A DNA stretch of 64,000 nt, taken from NCBI RefSeq assembly GCF_019320115.1, contig NC_089593.1, forward strand, positions 34,641,977 to 34,705,976, written 5' to 3'. Shown here piece by piece: positions 24,451 through 35,233 of this stretch (positions are counted from its first letter, which is position 1; each line of letters starts with the position of its first letter). The notes under the pieces were generated by a model. It was not told where the DNA came from and made no database searches. It saw nothing but the letters and a program-made list of their open reading frames with translations. Source of the DNA: Miscanthus floridulus. Taxonomy: Eukaryota; Streptophyta; Magnoliopsida; Poales; Poaceae. The translations under genes were made by a program, and so were the position numbers.

Positions 24451-25268
24451 AGGTCATGGGCCTGAGCACATAGACAAAGGAGAACAAGAAAATAGGTGGC
24501 CCGGAGCATGTTTAGGGTTTAAAAATGATTTGCTATTTGTTTTAAATCTAGGAATTTAAATTATTTGGATTGAATTCAATGTTAATCTAATAATAAATTC
24601 ACCGAAAATAGTTGGTGCATTAGAAAATTGGACGCAAGATTTGATGACTTGCTAACTTAGTATTTTGGAACACATTATTTATTATATGTCGAAGGATTAA
24701 TGTATGCATTAATATGAGAAAAAATAAGAAAAAAATTCCCACAAACTATTTTATATAAAAAACCATACATTTACATATTATTTTATTTTGTGTTGCAACA
24801 TCTGGTTATAAAAGAATAGTAACTTCAATGGAATTTATTGTTATTTTAAATACTTGATAAAATACAATGATTTATTTTGCGTGTTTTATTCATATAAAAT
24901 TTTTAAATATTTTAGAGTATAAGAGCATCTCCAACAGTATCTAAAAACACTCCCAAAAACAGGTTTTTCAACCTTTGCACAATATATTGGGAGACATAAA
25001 AAAGCTACAACTCCAATAATTTCCAAAATCTCGCGCCTAAAAGATAGAATGTAATTTTACGTCAGGAATCTTAAACTATTTCTAAATCACACTAACCACT
25101 TTTATACTTTATTTCTCCCTTGTATATTTGTATCAGGAACCCTGTCCTACATTTTTTTCTTCTCCGCGTCTTTCCACCTCTAGATTAAGGCGATAATACG
25201 CGCATGTAACTTTACGCGTGTGGAGGTGGTTTTTTTTCCCGGTGCCAAAAGTTTGCGATCACTCATTG

Positions 25269-25459
25269 CAGGGGCGGATCTAGCGGTGGGGCGGGGGGGG
25301 GGGGCTCAAGCCCCCCCTACCCAAACCGAATCAGTGCAAATTACTGTAGAGTCCATATGAATTTTTAAGCAAAGTTCTATAGTGTAGGGGGGCTGAGACT
25401 TAAGATCGAGCAGCAGTGTTGTTCAGTCCCCCCTAAAATATTTCCTGGATTCGCCGCTG
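25269..25459. mobile_element. hAT-type MITE, 191 bp
   Basis: Termini CAGGGGCGGATCTAG and CTGGATTCGCCGCTG are inverted. The flanks carry a perfect 8-bp TSD, ACTCATTG (25261-25268 and 25460-25467), the hAT hallmark. It includes a G13 run and no coding capacity. Confidence 0.9.
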
Positions 25460-25467
25460 ACTCATTG

Positions 25468-26041
25468 TTAGCCTGGCGTGCGGTGTCTGGGCACCAAATA
25501 CGCCGTTAGTCTTCCTCCTCCCGTGGGCTCATGCTGTGTGCCTTCACCCTCTTCACCTCGCCGGCTTCAGTGTGTGCACATGGCGCGAGCACCATTCAGT
25601 GACGCGATAGGTTTGGGTAGCGGTGCCGGCTGGGCCGGGGCTGCGAGCTCGCGCGGCTAGTGAGGGCGGACGATGTAGGTGACGACTCTTCTCAGTGAGG
25701 AAGTGACACGACATGAAGTGGGCTGCATGGCTTCATGGCCTAGCGAACTGGGTGTTCATCCTATGCCTGGCGCACAGTACTCCTATGTGCAAGGATGCCT
25801 CATGCAGACATGCTTGATTTGGAGCCCTGCAACGCACAGGAAAACAGAACGTATCTTCTCTCGCTTGTTCTACAGCCGGGAGCCAGACGAGTTATATATG
25901 GATGAATTGAAACAAATCGGACAGAGGATGCGATGGCGAAGAAAGCAGAAAAGTCGTGAACTGGAGACCTCTATAACCGACAAATCAATTTTCCGTTATA
26001 TACGTAACCCAATAATCAACCTGGTTGATAATGATGACCAT
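25468..26041. other. No gene recognised
   Basis: A 175-codon plus-strand frame starts at 25679 but runs into the CACTA element at 26042. It has no recognisable domain and no splice evidence, so I treat it as chance. Confidence 0.4.
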
Positions 26042-26059
26042 CACTACCAGAGACTAGCT

Positions 26060-26415
26060 CTTTGCCGAGTGCCGAGTGCCAAGTGGATTGTCGAGTGTTT
26101 TTTTTCAGGCACTCGGCAAAGAGCTTCTTTACCGAGTGCAAAAAAAAAACACTCGATAAAAAAAACACTCGGCAAAGAAGCTCTTTTGCCGAGTGTGTTT
26201 TTTTGACACTTGGCAAAGAAGCTCTTTTGCCGAGTGTGTTTTTTTGACACTCGGCAAAGAAGTTTTTTTGCTGAGTGTTTTTTTTTACACTTGGCAAAGA
26301 AGCTCTTTGCCGAGTGTTTTGTTTACACTCGGCAAAGAAGCTTCTTTGTCGAGTGTTTTTTTTACATTCGGCAAAGAAGCACTTTGCCAAGTGTTTTTTT
26401 TACACTAGGCAAAGA
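26060..26415. repeat. Subterminal CACTCGGCAAA repeat array
   Basis: Alternating direct and inverted copies of CACTCGGCAAAGAAGCTC separated by T-rich spacers. In CACTA elements such arrays bind the element's regulatory protein (family knowledge). Open frames across this stretch are repeat artefacts. Confidence 0.9.
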
Positions 26416-26654
26416 AAAATTCAAAGCACATTTTGAAGCAGTAAATTAATTCAAATGAAAAAGTTTTCAACTACAAAGTTGTATAACTCATCAAGATGTA
26501 CAATGTTTGTTTTGGTATTTTCTTCATATGACAAAGTGAAAGTAAATTTGTTCACAAATCTAACATATCTCTCTGGTAGTGTGATTTAGAACAACTATGC
26601 CAAGTTGATATATAAGATTTGTGAACAATGTTAGAACAACTATGTCAGATGAAC

Positions 26655-26990
26655 AGATGACCAAACAACCAAAATAAACTTTGTAGATCTCAAAAAGTTA
26701 TGAAACTTTGTACTTGACAACTTTTTGATTTGAAATCATCTTGTCATGCAAAACTGCGTTTGAATTTCAAAATTTTAAAATTTGAACTTTTCAAACGACC
26801 TCGGATGGAAAAACAACCAAAATAAACTTTGTAGATCTCGAAAAGTTATGAAACATTGTAGCTGGCAACTTTTTGATTTAAAATCATCTTGTCATGCAAA
26901 ACTGCGTTTGAATTTCAAAATTTTGAAATTTAAATTTTGGAAACGACCTCGGATGGAAAAACTTCCTAAACTAAAAGTGTAGATCTCGAA
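26655..26990. repeat. About 152-bp tandem repeat, 2 copies plus partial
   Basis: The unit runs from ACAACCAAAATAAACTTTG through ACTGCGTTTGAATTTC to ACGACCTCGGATGG, repeated at about 26660 and 26810, with a third partial copy from 26955. Confidence 0.85.
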
Positions 26991-27107
26991 AAGTTATGAA
27001 ACTTTATAGTTTACAACTTTTTTATTTGAATTCGTTAAGGCCTCAAACAAGCAATTTACACTCGGTTTAGTATAATATGTGGGGAACCAAAACGGAATCT
27101 AAACATA

Positions 27108-27185
27108 GGTGGCACTGTGGTGCAGTGGTTAGAGGGGGGGAGGCGTGAGGGAAAGGTCGCTAGTTCGAATCTCACCGGCCTCGTA
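27108..27185 (+). repeat. tRNA-like (SINE-like) segment with pol III boxes
   Basis: Box A TGGTGCAGTGG (27118-27128) fits TRGYNNARNNG. Box B AGTTCGAATC (27162-27171) fits the T-arm consensus. I could not fold a full cloverleaf, so it is not called as a tRNA gene. A SINE head or tRNA relic inside the CACTA element is more likely. Confidence 0.55.
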
Positions 27186-27481
27186 GCTGCAAATTTTATG
27201 CGAAAAATGCCGGTGGGGGCACTCGACAACTTTGCCATTTTTTTCGGGGTTTTTCCCATTTTTTTGGGTTTTTTTCGGTTCCAACTTTACCAAGTGTCGG
27301 GCACTCGGTAAAGGCTTTGCCGAGTGCCCAACAAAAGACACTCGGCAAAGACGCTTTTGCCGACCCATTTTTTGCCGAGTGGTCTTTGCCGAGTGCAGCA
27401 CTCGGCAAAGCCTTTATCGAGTGCAAATTGGCACTCGGCAAAGCCACTGAGTCCGGTAGTGCATGAAGACCATATTTATTA

Positions 27482-30308
27482 GGGGCTCTTGCGTTTGTAC
27501 CCTTGTTTTGTATCAAAATTGTGATTTTGCCCATATTTTTTTGACTTTGTGAATTTACCCCTACTGTGCCGTTCACGAAGCACCAGTTTGCCCCTTCTCC
27601 GTCATCCACCCCTAACGGTGTTAAACTTTGTACAAAAGGACATGAATGCCTATGCGATTTTGCCCCTGTTTGTTATGCCTAATTACGATTTTACCCTGAT
27701 TTGGAATTAGACTTTTTTATTATATGCTGACAATTGATTAAATTTGGTCAAACATATTTGGCACAACTTACAATTATTTGAACTCAGATTTAATATTGAT
27801 AAATATTCAAAATTTTGGGACCAAAACGTTCATAATGATGACAGATGTAACGAGCCGTGTGCACGAGCCGGCAGGTCGGCCCCGTGGTGGCTCCTCGATC
27901 TCTGCCCTTGAACCAAACTAGTAGAGTTATATACCAAGAACAAATTTGATTAGGGTCGACTAAAATTTTTACATGCAAAATTCAGAGAAATTTGGCAAAG
28001 AACAGAGCTACTCCAATCAAACACAAGGCTCTGCTGAACTCGTTAGCTGGCTGCTCTGCTGGCCTGAACAAACAGCGGCGCTGGCAGAAACTGCACAGCG
28101 GGCGGGGACGGAGCTCCGTGGGTGGCCGGGGATCCAAGGGAAACTGTAAACCACCAACTTGAATAGCTCCTTCTTTCATGGACACGGTAAAGGTGTTGCC
28201 ACTCTCTTTTTTGCTGCAAGTGCAATTCAAAGCTGAGTCAGAACTGGAAACCAAAATGCACTTACGCACAATAATTTGTACAACCTTGTACACCCTGTCT
28301 TACTGCAAAACGTTCGTTTCCCTCCCTGTATGTGCACAGCTTATTTATATGTTTGCACTTACAAAAGTAAGTATAGCATAATGTTTCCTTCAGGTAGAAG
28401 GCAAACTGCTTCAACAATTATAGATCACGCATGCTAGAGGAGTAGAGTAAGGACTTCTGTTTTTTCTTCATTAAGATAAGATGGTCTTGCACAAATGCAA
28501 ACTATCATTGACAGGAAACACAAATAAACATGGGGCAATAAACATTGATTCTTGAAGGCTCTACAAACTTACCATATGTTGCCTGTTGCATTGAGGGTGA
28601 GACTATTAGTCATGTGAGATGTCCAGTGCTAATAAACACACTAAAGTATCACACTATCACTTTACTGTTTGAGTTCATTCTGAAACTGACCTCTGCATGA
28701 AGGAGTCAACTCCAACAAACGTCCTCTTCATGAAATGTGAACCAACAATAGATTTAGTCATCCATCTAGAGCTTTCACAATCCAAAGATGATAGAATACA
28801 TATACAGATAGTAAATGGAGCATGTATTTTCAAACAAAAGCGTTTTGATTTACTCCACCTGAATGGGTGATGCTGTCCCTGGTCTCGTAGTGAAGATGAG
28901 CTGCCAGCTACCTTCGATTAAACTAGAACTCCTCTACAGAGAAACAATAAAGCTAAGAAGGCAAGCTTTCCTCTAGTTTCAAGTAGAACATTTTGAGCTT
29001 TGTTGGGTGCACATATGGTAACAGAGTTTTGAGTTTATTTTTTCCTAAACTAAAAACTCCCTGAGTCACTTATCTTGAATTCTAAATCAATGCAATACCT
29101 CACCAGAATTAGAGCTTAGCTGTTCCAGATATTCATTGTCACATCATACCAATTCTACCAAAAGGAACAATAGTGTCATTCAGTTAAACTTGTGGAGTCT
29201 GTAATATTAATTACATGTTGTTAACTGATTTATTCTGTGCAAGGATAAATCATACGAAGCTCTAAACAATCTCCAAAGTAGGAAGCTTCGGCTCCAGCAT
29301 ATTATTGCTGTTAAGGCTGTAAACCTGCTAGTTCAAAGTTCAAACCTCACTAGAATTTCTCTGTACAGTCGGCTTCAACTTAAATATGGAAGATTTAAGC
29401 TAACCCATTTGATAATTGACACCTGAAGCATTAATCTTTGACAGTTGACTTCACTAATTAACCACTATCACGGGTAAGCTGATTAGATTATAATCGCACC
29501 GGATCAGGAACGCCTCCCAGGGCCTCGAGAGCCTGCACGGCGCTCTCCACTTCCTGCAACCACCACAAAAAGGCGTCAGCCTCCAGTGACACGCCCACTT
29601 GCATGTCAGCAAGCACGTGGTGCGCTCGGCAGAGGTCTAGTGAATCGCGAGTCTCTTGCCTGGAGCTGGCGCGGTGCGACAGCGCGGCCGCGGCCTAGGA
29701 CGCCGAGGAGGGCCTCGAGCAACACCAACTCAGGTTCCGTGTACGCCTCTGCCTCCGCGGACGCTACCGACGGCGCCTGGGGTGGAGAGCGCCTCGCGCT
29801 CGCCGGAGGAAGCCGCCTGGAGAGGAGCTCGCCGGAGGAAGCTCGCGCTCGCGTGGAGGGGAGCTCGCGCAACCCTAGCCGGCAACGCTGGGACGAGCGA
29901 GCGCCGGAGTGTGGCGGAGGGAGGAGGAGACGCGCCGGGGGGAGCAGGAAGGAGGGAGGATGAGCCACGCCGGGGGAGGGGGAAGGAGGGAGGAGGAGCT
30001 GCGCCGCCGCCGGCAGCTGCGCCTCTGCCAGGCCGCGAAACCATGTGCGGGCCGCGACTTCTCGTCGGAATGGGTCGAGCGAACGGATGAGAAAGGAGAA
30101 AGGGACTGAGGGGTATCATTGTCTTTTCATATAGGTGTCTTTTCTTTTTCTTTTTTTTTACCATTTAATCCAAGCATTTTAGACGGTGTTACAAAACGGG
30201 GGTAGACGGGAGCTTCGTTTGAAAAAAACGAGGGTAAAATCACAAAGTTAAAAAAAGGGGCAAAATCACAATTAAAGTACTGGACAAGGGCAAGAATGCA
30301 ATTCTCCC
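27482..30308. mobile_element. Mutator-like element (MULE), 2.8 kb, non-autonomous
   Basis: A 9-bp TSD, TATTTATTA, flanks it (27473-27481 and 30309-30317). Long inverted termini: left 27482-27710 and right 30175-30308 share ATTGTGATTTTGCCC and AACTTTGTGA...TTTACC. No MURA-type transposase. The GC-rich interior (29500-30090) looks genic, so this may be a Pack-MULE. Confidence 0.88.
29488..29694 (-). pseudogene. Possible captured exon inside MULE
   Basis: An open minus-strand frame of 68 codons, closed by TAA at 29488-29490 and bounded upstream by TAG. It reads ...CRAHHVLADMQVGVSLEADA then FLWWLQEVESAVQALEALGG. The composition is protein-like and GC-rich compared with the AT-rich MULE flanks. 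A splice-acceptor-like TTGCAG lies within it. I do not recognise the family. A second overlapping frame (29606-29968) is Ser/Arg/Pro-rich and probably chance. Confidence 0.35.
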
Positions 30309-30317
30309 TATTTATTA

Positions 30318-31200
30318 CTAGTAGTTGTTCGTTACTAGTAACTCACTAATCAACCCCTAACCCACCTTAAATCATCCCTCCAATGGCTACTAACACATCA
30401 TGAATTTCACCTAGCATCAATCCTAGCCTTGAAATTACCTTTGGATTAATTGCTAAATGAAATTGGTCAATTCCAATTAAATCCAACAATTTGTAGAGGT
30501 TTTGAATTGTGAGATATGAAAAATATGTTTAAATAAATTCAGGCAAAACAGAACCTGAGGACCACAAAATGTAACAATAGTGCGCGTGTTTCTGTATGTC
30601 TACCGGCTCACTTTGTTGCTATCCGGATCGAGCGGTCAGTTGACCTGATACCAGTATACCAACCGCGAATGGGGCTGTTGTCAAAAAAAAAAAAAAAAAC
30701 CGCGAATGGGGCTGAGTGCAGGGTCTAAGCTCAACACTTACCTACCTCGAAGAAGTCATCGTTGAGGGTGATTACACACAGATAGAGATAGGTACATTTG
30801 GTCCTCGTTGTCCTCCGCTATTTGAGTGGCGAAACAAAGCACTATCCATACAGCAATTACCGGCACGTATATATATTGCACTCTGTTATTTCCCTGTCCA
30901 ATTAAACAGCACTAGCAACTGAGGTCACTGACGGTGATGTGTCATAGCTCACGGACATCACTCGTTTGTGAACAACCCATGGATTACGGCATGTAGAGGG
31001 CATCTTGTGTGTTCTCCAACTCAGAACCTGTGCGTGGATAATGCCAAAGGGACGAGTATTATTCTTTGTTAAGGATTATCTTACCTTAGCTTTTTGGTAG
31101 CAAATGAAAGTCAATATGATGATGTACTCTTCCTACTAAAAAGTAGCATTATCAGGACAGCATATGTCCAATAATCTCTAGATGCGGGCCAAGCAAATAA
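30318..31200. other. Intergenic, no gene seen
   Basis: Mixed DNA with no domain, splice signals or long repeats, apart from the poly(A) duplication at 30661-30714. Confidence 0.5.
30661..30714 (+). repeat. 17-bp target duplication around a poly(A) insert
   Basis: AACCGCGAATGGGGCTG occurs at 30661-30677 and 30698-30714. Between them is only TTGTC plus an A tract. This is the pattern left by target-primed reverse transcription with near-complete 5' truncation. Confidence 0.7.
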
Positions 31201-31203
31201 AGA

Positions 31204-31460
31204 TACTCCCTCCGATTCTCTAAAGCAAGTCGTTTTGAGGTTGTCTTAAGTCAAACATTTTAAACTTTGACTACAAATAACTTCTTTTGGGTTGAGTTTA
31301 AAAATATGAAAGTGATGTAAGTAAATTCATCTCGAAATATAGCTTTATAAAAGTATATATTGACGATATTTTATAAATATTTTATAGTAAAAAGTTGAAG
31401 TCAAAGTCGTTTCTTAAAGACCGTGTCGATATCCAAAACGACTTGCTTTGTACTTATGAT
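31204..31460. mobile_element. Stowaway-like MITE
   Basis: The left end is CTCCCTCCGATTCTC followed by AAAGCAAGTCGTTTTG. The inverted inner end is CAAAACGACTTGCTTT near 31436-31451. The right terminus is degenerate, so the boundary is approximate. Confidence 0.7.
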
Positions 31461-31511
31461 ACTTCCCTCCACCTGTAGTGGGTTGTAGTGCAGAGAACAA
31501 TGAGACGTTTA

Positions 31512-31880
31512 GGGCAGTCCCAATGAAAGAAACTATTAGTTTCTATAACATAGGATACCGCAACAAAAAAGTACTGTTTTCCAACCCATGGTTTCTATGA
31601 GTAATAATTATTTTCTCTTTCTCTCTCCCAACTCTATCTTCTTCTTCCAATGGAAGTGCGACATGAGCTCCCTAGAAACTGGTGGTTTCTCCCCAATGGC
31701 GATTTCATGGTTTCTTGGTGCATTGGGTCAAGAGTAGACCTGATTTCTTCATGAAGAAACCATTTCTATGATTTTTACTCTCTTTCTTCATTAATTACGT
31801 TGCCATGTCAATGTTTTGCATACGTGGCAAGTCATTTAATGAGGATAGAAACCATCATCAATACACCATTGGGACTGCCC
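31512..31880. mobile_element. Tourist-like (PIF/Harbinger) MITE, 369 bp
   Basis: Perfect terminal inverted repeats GGGCAGTCCCAATG and CATTGGGACTGCCC. TSD TTA at 31509-31511 and 31881-31883, as for PIF/Harbinger. Repeated AAACCAT/ATGGTTTCT motifs inside. No coding capacity. Confidence 0.92.
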
Positions 31881-32237
31881 TTAGGGGCTAGTCTCATAGC
31901 TACACAGCACCATTTCCTGTTCAGGTGAAGTGCGCTTGGGGCCACCGGCCACGCCACACTGCGGTGGTTCGCCAAAAAAAAAAAGTCTTGTAACTTTTAA
32001 CTGATCAGTGAAGATTTAGTTCGGGAAACAAGTGGAATTACCCTTTATTGAGGCTAATTTAAGAATAATTTATGCTCTTTCTAAGAATTTATACTAAAAG
32101 CACACTGCGCTGCGCACACACTCAGAATACGGTATTCACGCCACCACCACACAGACGCATCCACGTCTTCTGCATAAGCTAGAAATTAACTGATCGACTC
32201 ACAAGGCTTCTTGTAATGTGGATCCGTGATTAAATTA

Positions 32238-32540
32238 AGGCATATTTAGATTCATCATTAGCACTAAAAATTGGCTAGCTAATAGATAATATAGCTGCTA
32301 TTTTTGAGCTAGCTAGTTTTTAGTAGGAGGCCATTTAGATTCACCTGTTAATAGGTGGTTGGATAGCAAGTTGAAGGTGCATATATTAGCACCTATTAGC
32401 AACTCCAAACTCTAATGGAACCAATAGTTAGCAGCTCATAACTAATAATTAAGAAGTTTATTAGTAAGTCGGTTTGGATCCACTACTAATTTTAGTTACT
32501 AATTTTTAGTGCTAATGGATATAAATAGACTCAAATGCGT
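32238..32540. mobile_element. MITE-like palindromic element
   Basis: The left part, ATTAGCACTAAAAATTGG (about 32260), is inverted as TTTTTAGTGCTAATGG near 32505-32520. The whole stretch is rich in complementary TTAGC/GCTAA segments. Neither exact ends nor TSD are certain, so the superfamily is unassigned. Confidence 0.6.
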
Positions 32541-33459
32541 GTACTCATAGAAATGAAACTTATTGTTACTAAGTTTATTAGTATTGCTGATAAAATTTAT
32601 TGTTTCTACTACGATGGTGCATGATTAAAAGATTTAGATGAGAAAATGTGGTATATATCCATCTACCTACAATATAAGTGTACCCTGTCCAATTTGCTTT
32701 ACCTCCGCTCTACAATGGTGTATATATCACCTGTTGTCACTAAGCACGACGCGTACATACCTACTATAAGTCATCTTGACTATATACTAGATATACACTA
32801 TATCTAGATACATGATAAAAATTATCTACAGAAGCCAAATAACTAGTAATTTAGAATTGAGGTCGTAGTTAACAAGTCTCGCATGTTCGTTCACCTACCC
32901 GATATATGAGATAATACTAGCCAAGACTGCACTCACAACCATTTACTTTCAATGGTATAGTTTCAGTGAAAAACAATTGCAAATTGATAAACAGTTGCTC
33001 ATAAAGTTAGTAGGACGTATACTATCCTGAGGTCCTATAAATGGTGTCAAGTCGCTTTCCAGAAAAAAAGACAAGTGATGGCATAACAGCCATAGAAGGA
33101 GGATCGCAACACATATATACTGGATAAGTCTTGAAAAGATATAATCTGGACATGTGATCATTCGATGATAATGATGAAGGTTGCACTATTGTCATTTCAC
33201 AAAACAATTCTTTAATTGGCTCAATTTTGACCGCCTTTTACTGCATTGTTTCTATATTATATAGCAAATTCAATCAACTATATAGAGTTCGTCCATACTA
33301 CTGAAGAACACAGTTTCAGCAAATAGTAATTTTAGGTAACCACTGCTGGCATAATATTTCACAACACAAATGCCTTTAAGCAATTGTGTCAATGGACAAG
33401 TACTGGAGAAATGGTCATCACAATGAGTTTGTAACCATTTCCAAAACCAATTGGGTATC
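32541..33459. other. Intergenic, no gene seen
   Basis: AT-rich DNA without a recognisable gene or element. A few short minus-strand frames at 32949-33207 have no domain. Confidence 0.5.
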
Positions 33460-33766
33460 TGTTAGAGGAGTCAAGGGCCTATTGGGCCTTAGCCCATTAG
33501 GGTTAATTAGTCGTTTGCTTAGGGGCCAAGTCAGACCTCTCTATATAATGAGAGGGGATGTATCAATCTAGAATCAAGCAAGAGATTAGAAGGAAATCCC
33601 TTCTCTCTTGCCGGCCGTGGGCGAAGCCCCGCGGCCGGCCTCCCCCTGTGCCCCTAGCCCTAGCCGCCGCCACCACCACGTGAACAGTACCCGCGGTACT
33701 GTAGCGCGTAAGCCGCCGTCGCTCCCCTCAGCTCTCTCTCCTCTCAATCCTAGCAACCACATAACA
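33460..33766 (+). repeat. 5' LTR of small LTR element
   Basis: TG...CA-bounded, with CTCTATATAATGAG as a TATA-like motif near 33540. Ends CCACATAACA just before the primer site. Confidence 0.95.
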
Positions 33767-33768
33767 TC

Positions 33769-33780
33769 TGGTATCAGAGA
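33769..33780 (+). other. Primer binding site (initiator Met tRNA)
   Basis: TGGTATCAGAGA, two bases after the LTR end. It is the common plant initiator-Met primer site. Confidence 0.9.
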
Positions 33781-33794
33781 TCTCTGGTTCGATC

Positions 33795-34976
33795 ATGTGG
33801 TTCGATCATGTCACCACCGTGCCCCCGCTGCAGATGGCCGCGGGTGCGTCGTCCTCCGCCGTGGGCGTCATGACGAACGAGCAGTTGACGGCGGCTGTCC
33901 TTGACCTCGGCAAGATGGTGGCCGGGATTCATGGGTTCCTGCTGGGGCCGCAGCCGAACCCGCCGCCGACGTCCCAGCAGCAGCTGCTGCCACCGCTTCC
34001 GGCTTGGATCGCCGGTTTGTCGAAACCCATCTACACGCCGCCCTCGCTGGACAGCACGGGCGCGGCGCCCTCGGCCTCCGCACAGGACCCGCCGCCGGCA
34101 TCGGTGCCCTCATCTGCGGGCGTGCAGTCGGCGGGCCTCGTCCTCGGCGTGCCGGTGCCTCCATTCACAGGTGCACAGCCGGGCGATCAGATCGCCACTG
34201 CGGCAGCAATCGTGCAAGTGGCGCTTGCGCAGAAGAGTGATTGTCAGTCTGCGACGGTGCGATTACAGGCTGCAGCACGCGGCCTCCTAGCGCGGCACCG
34301 ACTGCAGGAGATGCGCCGGCAGATGCATGAGGCGGCCTTGACGGCGATCGACCTCGGCAAGGGGGGGCACGACCTCGCCTGGTCGGACGGCCACCAGCAA
34401 CCGCGCCAACCTGCTGTTGTCTTCAGGCGCAAGCATGATGTTTTTTCCGTGGGCGGCGAACTCCAACTCTGCGGCACCGGCGATATGGGAGCAGCTTTCC
34501 TCCTTGTCACCGGCGGGAACACACTGCCTAGCGCCATCGCATTCCACCACCGTCCGCCACGAGCACGTCTCCGCTGGTTGCTGTTGCCACTAATTCTAGG
34601 TAGCCATACCCGTGCACCCCTCTCGTTCCGATGGTCTCCATGGGATCCAGGTGGCTACACACGTGCTGGTCCAGCAAGCGGAGGGTGCCCGCCGTATCTT
34701 CAAGAGTCAAAAATAAAGAGTCGTAGTCTTCTTCAGGTCAATAAAATAAGCCGAGATGTAAAAGACTTATTTTTAGGTGTTAGGTTTGTGTCTAGTAGAG
34801 GCATCGTTAGTGTCATCGTTAGATTGCAGCTCGAGGACGAGCTGCATGTCCAGGTGGGGTGTAGTGTTAGAGGAGTCAAGGGCCTATTGGGCCTTAGCCC
34901 ATTAGGGTTAATTAGTCGTTTGCTTAGGGGTCAAGTCAGACCTCTCTATATAATGAGAGGGGATGTATCAATCTAG
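33795..34976 (+). CDS. Internal ORF of small LTR element, unknown function, IQ-like motif
   Basis: A 393-codon frame starting 15 bp after the primer site (an alternative start is MAAGASSS at 33834) and ending inside the 3' LTR. The N-terminal part is Pro/Ala/Gln-rich (LDLGKMVAGIHGFLLGP; PPPTSQQQLLPPLPAW). Around residues 150-175 it has VRLQAAARGLLARHRL, which resembles a calmodulin-binding IQ motif. No zinc knuckle, protease or RT. The C-terminal half has weaker protein-like character and may not be translated. It might be a remnant gag or a captured segment. I do not recognise it. Confidence 0.45.
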   Translation: MWFDHVTTVPPLQMAAGASSSAVGVMTNEQLTAAVLDLGKMVAGIHGFLLGPQPNPPPTSQQQLLPPLPAWIAGLSKPIYTPPSLDSTGAAPSASAQDPPPASVPSSAGVQSAGLVLGVPVPPFTGAQPGDQIATAAAIVQVALAQKSDCQSATVRLQAAARGLLARHRLQEMRRQMHEAALTAIDLGKGGHDLAWSDGHQQPRQPAVVFRRKHDVFSVGGELQLCGTGDMGAAFLLVTGGNTLPSAIAFHHRPPRARLRWLLLPLILGSHTRAPLSFRWSPWDPGGYTRAGPASGGCPPYLQESKIKSRSLLQVNKISRDVKDLFLGVRFVSSRGIVSVIVRLQLEDELHVQVGCSVRGVKGLLGLSPLGLISRLLRGQVRPLYIMRGDVSI

Positions 34977-35183
34977 AATCAAGCAAGAGATTAGAAGGAA
35001 ATCCCTTCTCTCTTGCCAGCCGTGGGCAAAGCCCCGCGGCCGGCCTCCCCCAGCGCCCTTGCAGCCCTAGCCGCCGCCGCTGTGAACAGTACCCGCGGAC
35101 ACTGTAGCGCCGCGGGTACTGTTCACGCCAACCGCCGTCGCTCCCCTCGACTCTCTCCTCTCAATCCTAGCAACCACATAACA
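34865..35183 (+). repeat. 3' LTR of small LTR element
   Basis: Preceded by a purine-rich AGGTGGGGTGTAG tract. It carries a perfect 17-bp inverted repeat (35082-35098 and 35110-35126), of which the 5' LTR keeps only one arm. Confidence 0.95.
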
Positions 35184-35233
35184 GTATCCCTCCCATGTAA
35201 GCTAGAACAGTTCACGGAAGCTTAAAGAATCGT

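Larger units (their letters stand above)
26042..27461. mobile_element. Non-autonomous CACTA element, 1.4 kb
   Basis: Ends CACTACCAGAGACTAGC and, reversed, CACTACCGGACTCAGTGGC. The 3-bp TSD is CAT (26039-26041 and 27462-27464). Subterminal TTTGCCGAGTG/CACTCGGCAAA motifs repeat many times at 26060-26415 and 27290-27450, both orientations, as binding-site arrays do in En/Spm elements. No transposase. The interior holds AT-rich tandem repeats and a tRNA-like segment. Confidence 0.93.
33460..35183 (+). mobile_element. Small non-autonomous LTR retrotransposon, 1.7 kb
   Basis: LTRs of 307 and 319 bp with TGTTAG...ATAACA ends. Perfect 5-bp TSD GTATC at 33455-33459 and 35184-35188. Primer site TGGTATCAGAGA at 33769. 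The interior is only 1.1 kb and has no RT, RNase H or integrase, so it depends on enzymes supplied in trans. The first 200 bp of the two LTRs differ at only a few sites, so the insertion is comparatively recent. Confidence 0.95.

Noticed and set aside
24917..24980. GAGCATCTCCAACAG motif typical of some grass MITE ends
   Set aside because: No inverted partner or TSD was found within 1 kb, so no element was called.
25679..26206. 175-codon frame
   Set aside because: No domain, runs into the CACTA end, and its last third is subterminal repeat.
26016..26449. Several overlapping open frames on both strands with repeated Leu/Pro/Ser words
   Set aside because: They are translations of the CACTCGGCAAA subterminal array and follow its period.
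27118..27171. Functional tRNA gene
   Set aside because: The A and B boxes are present, but no acceptor stem or anticodon arm could be folded.
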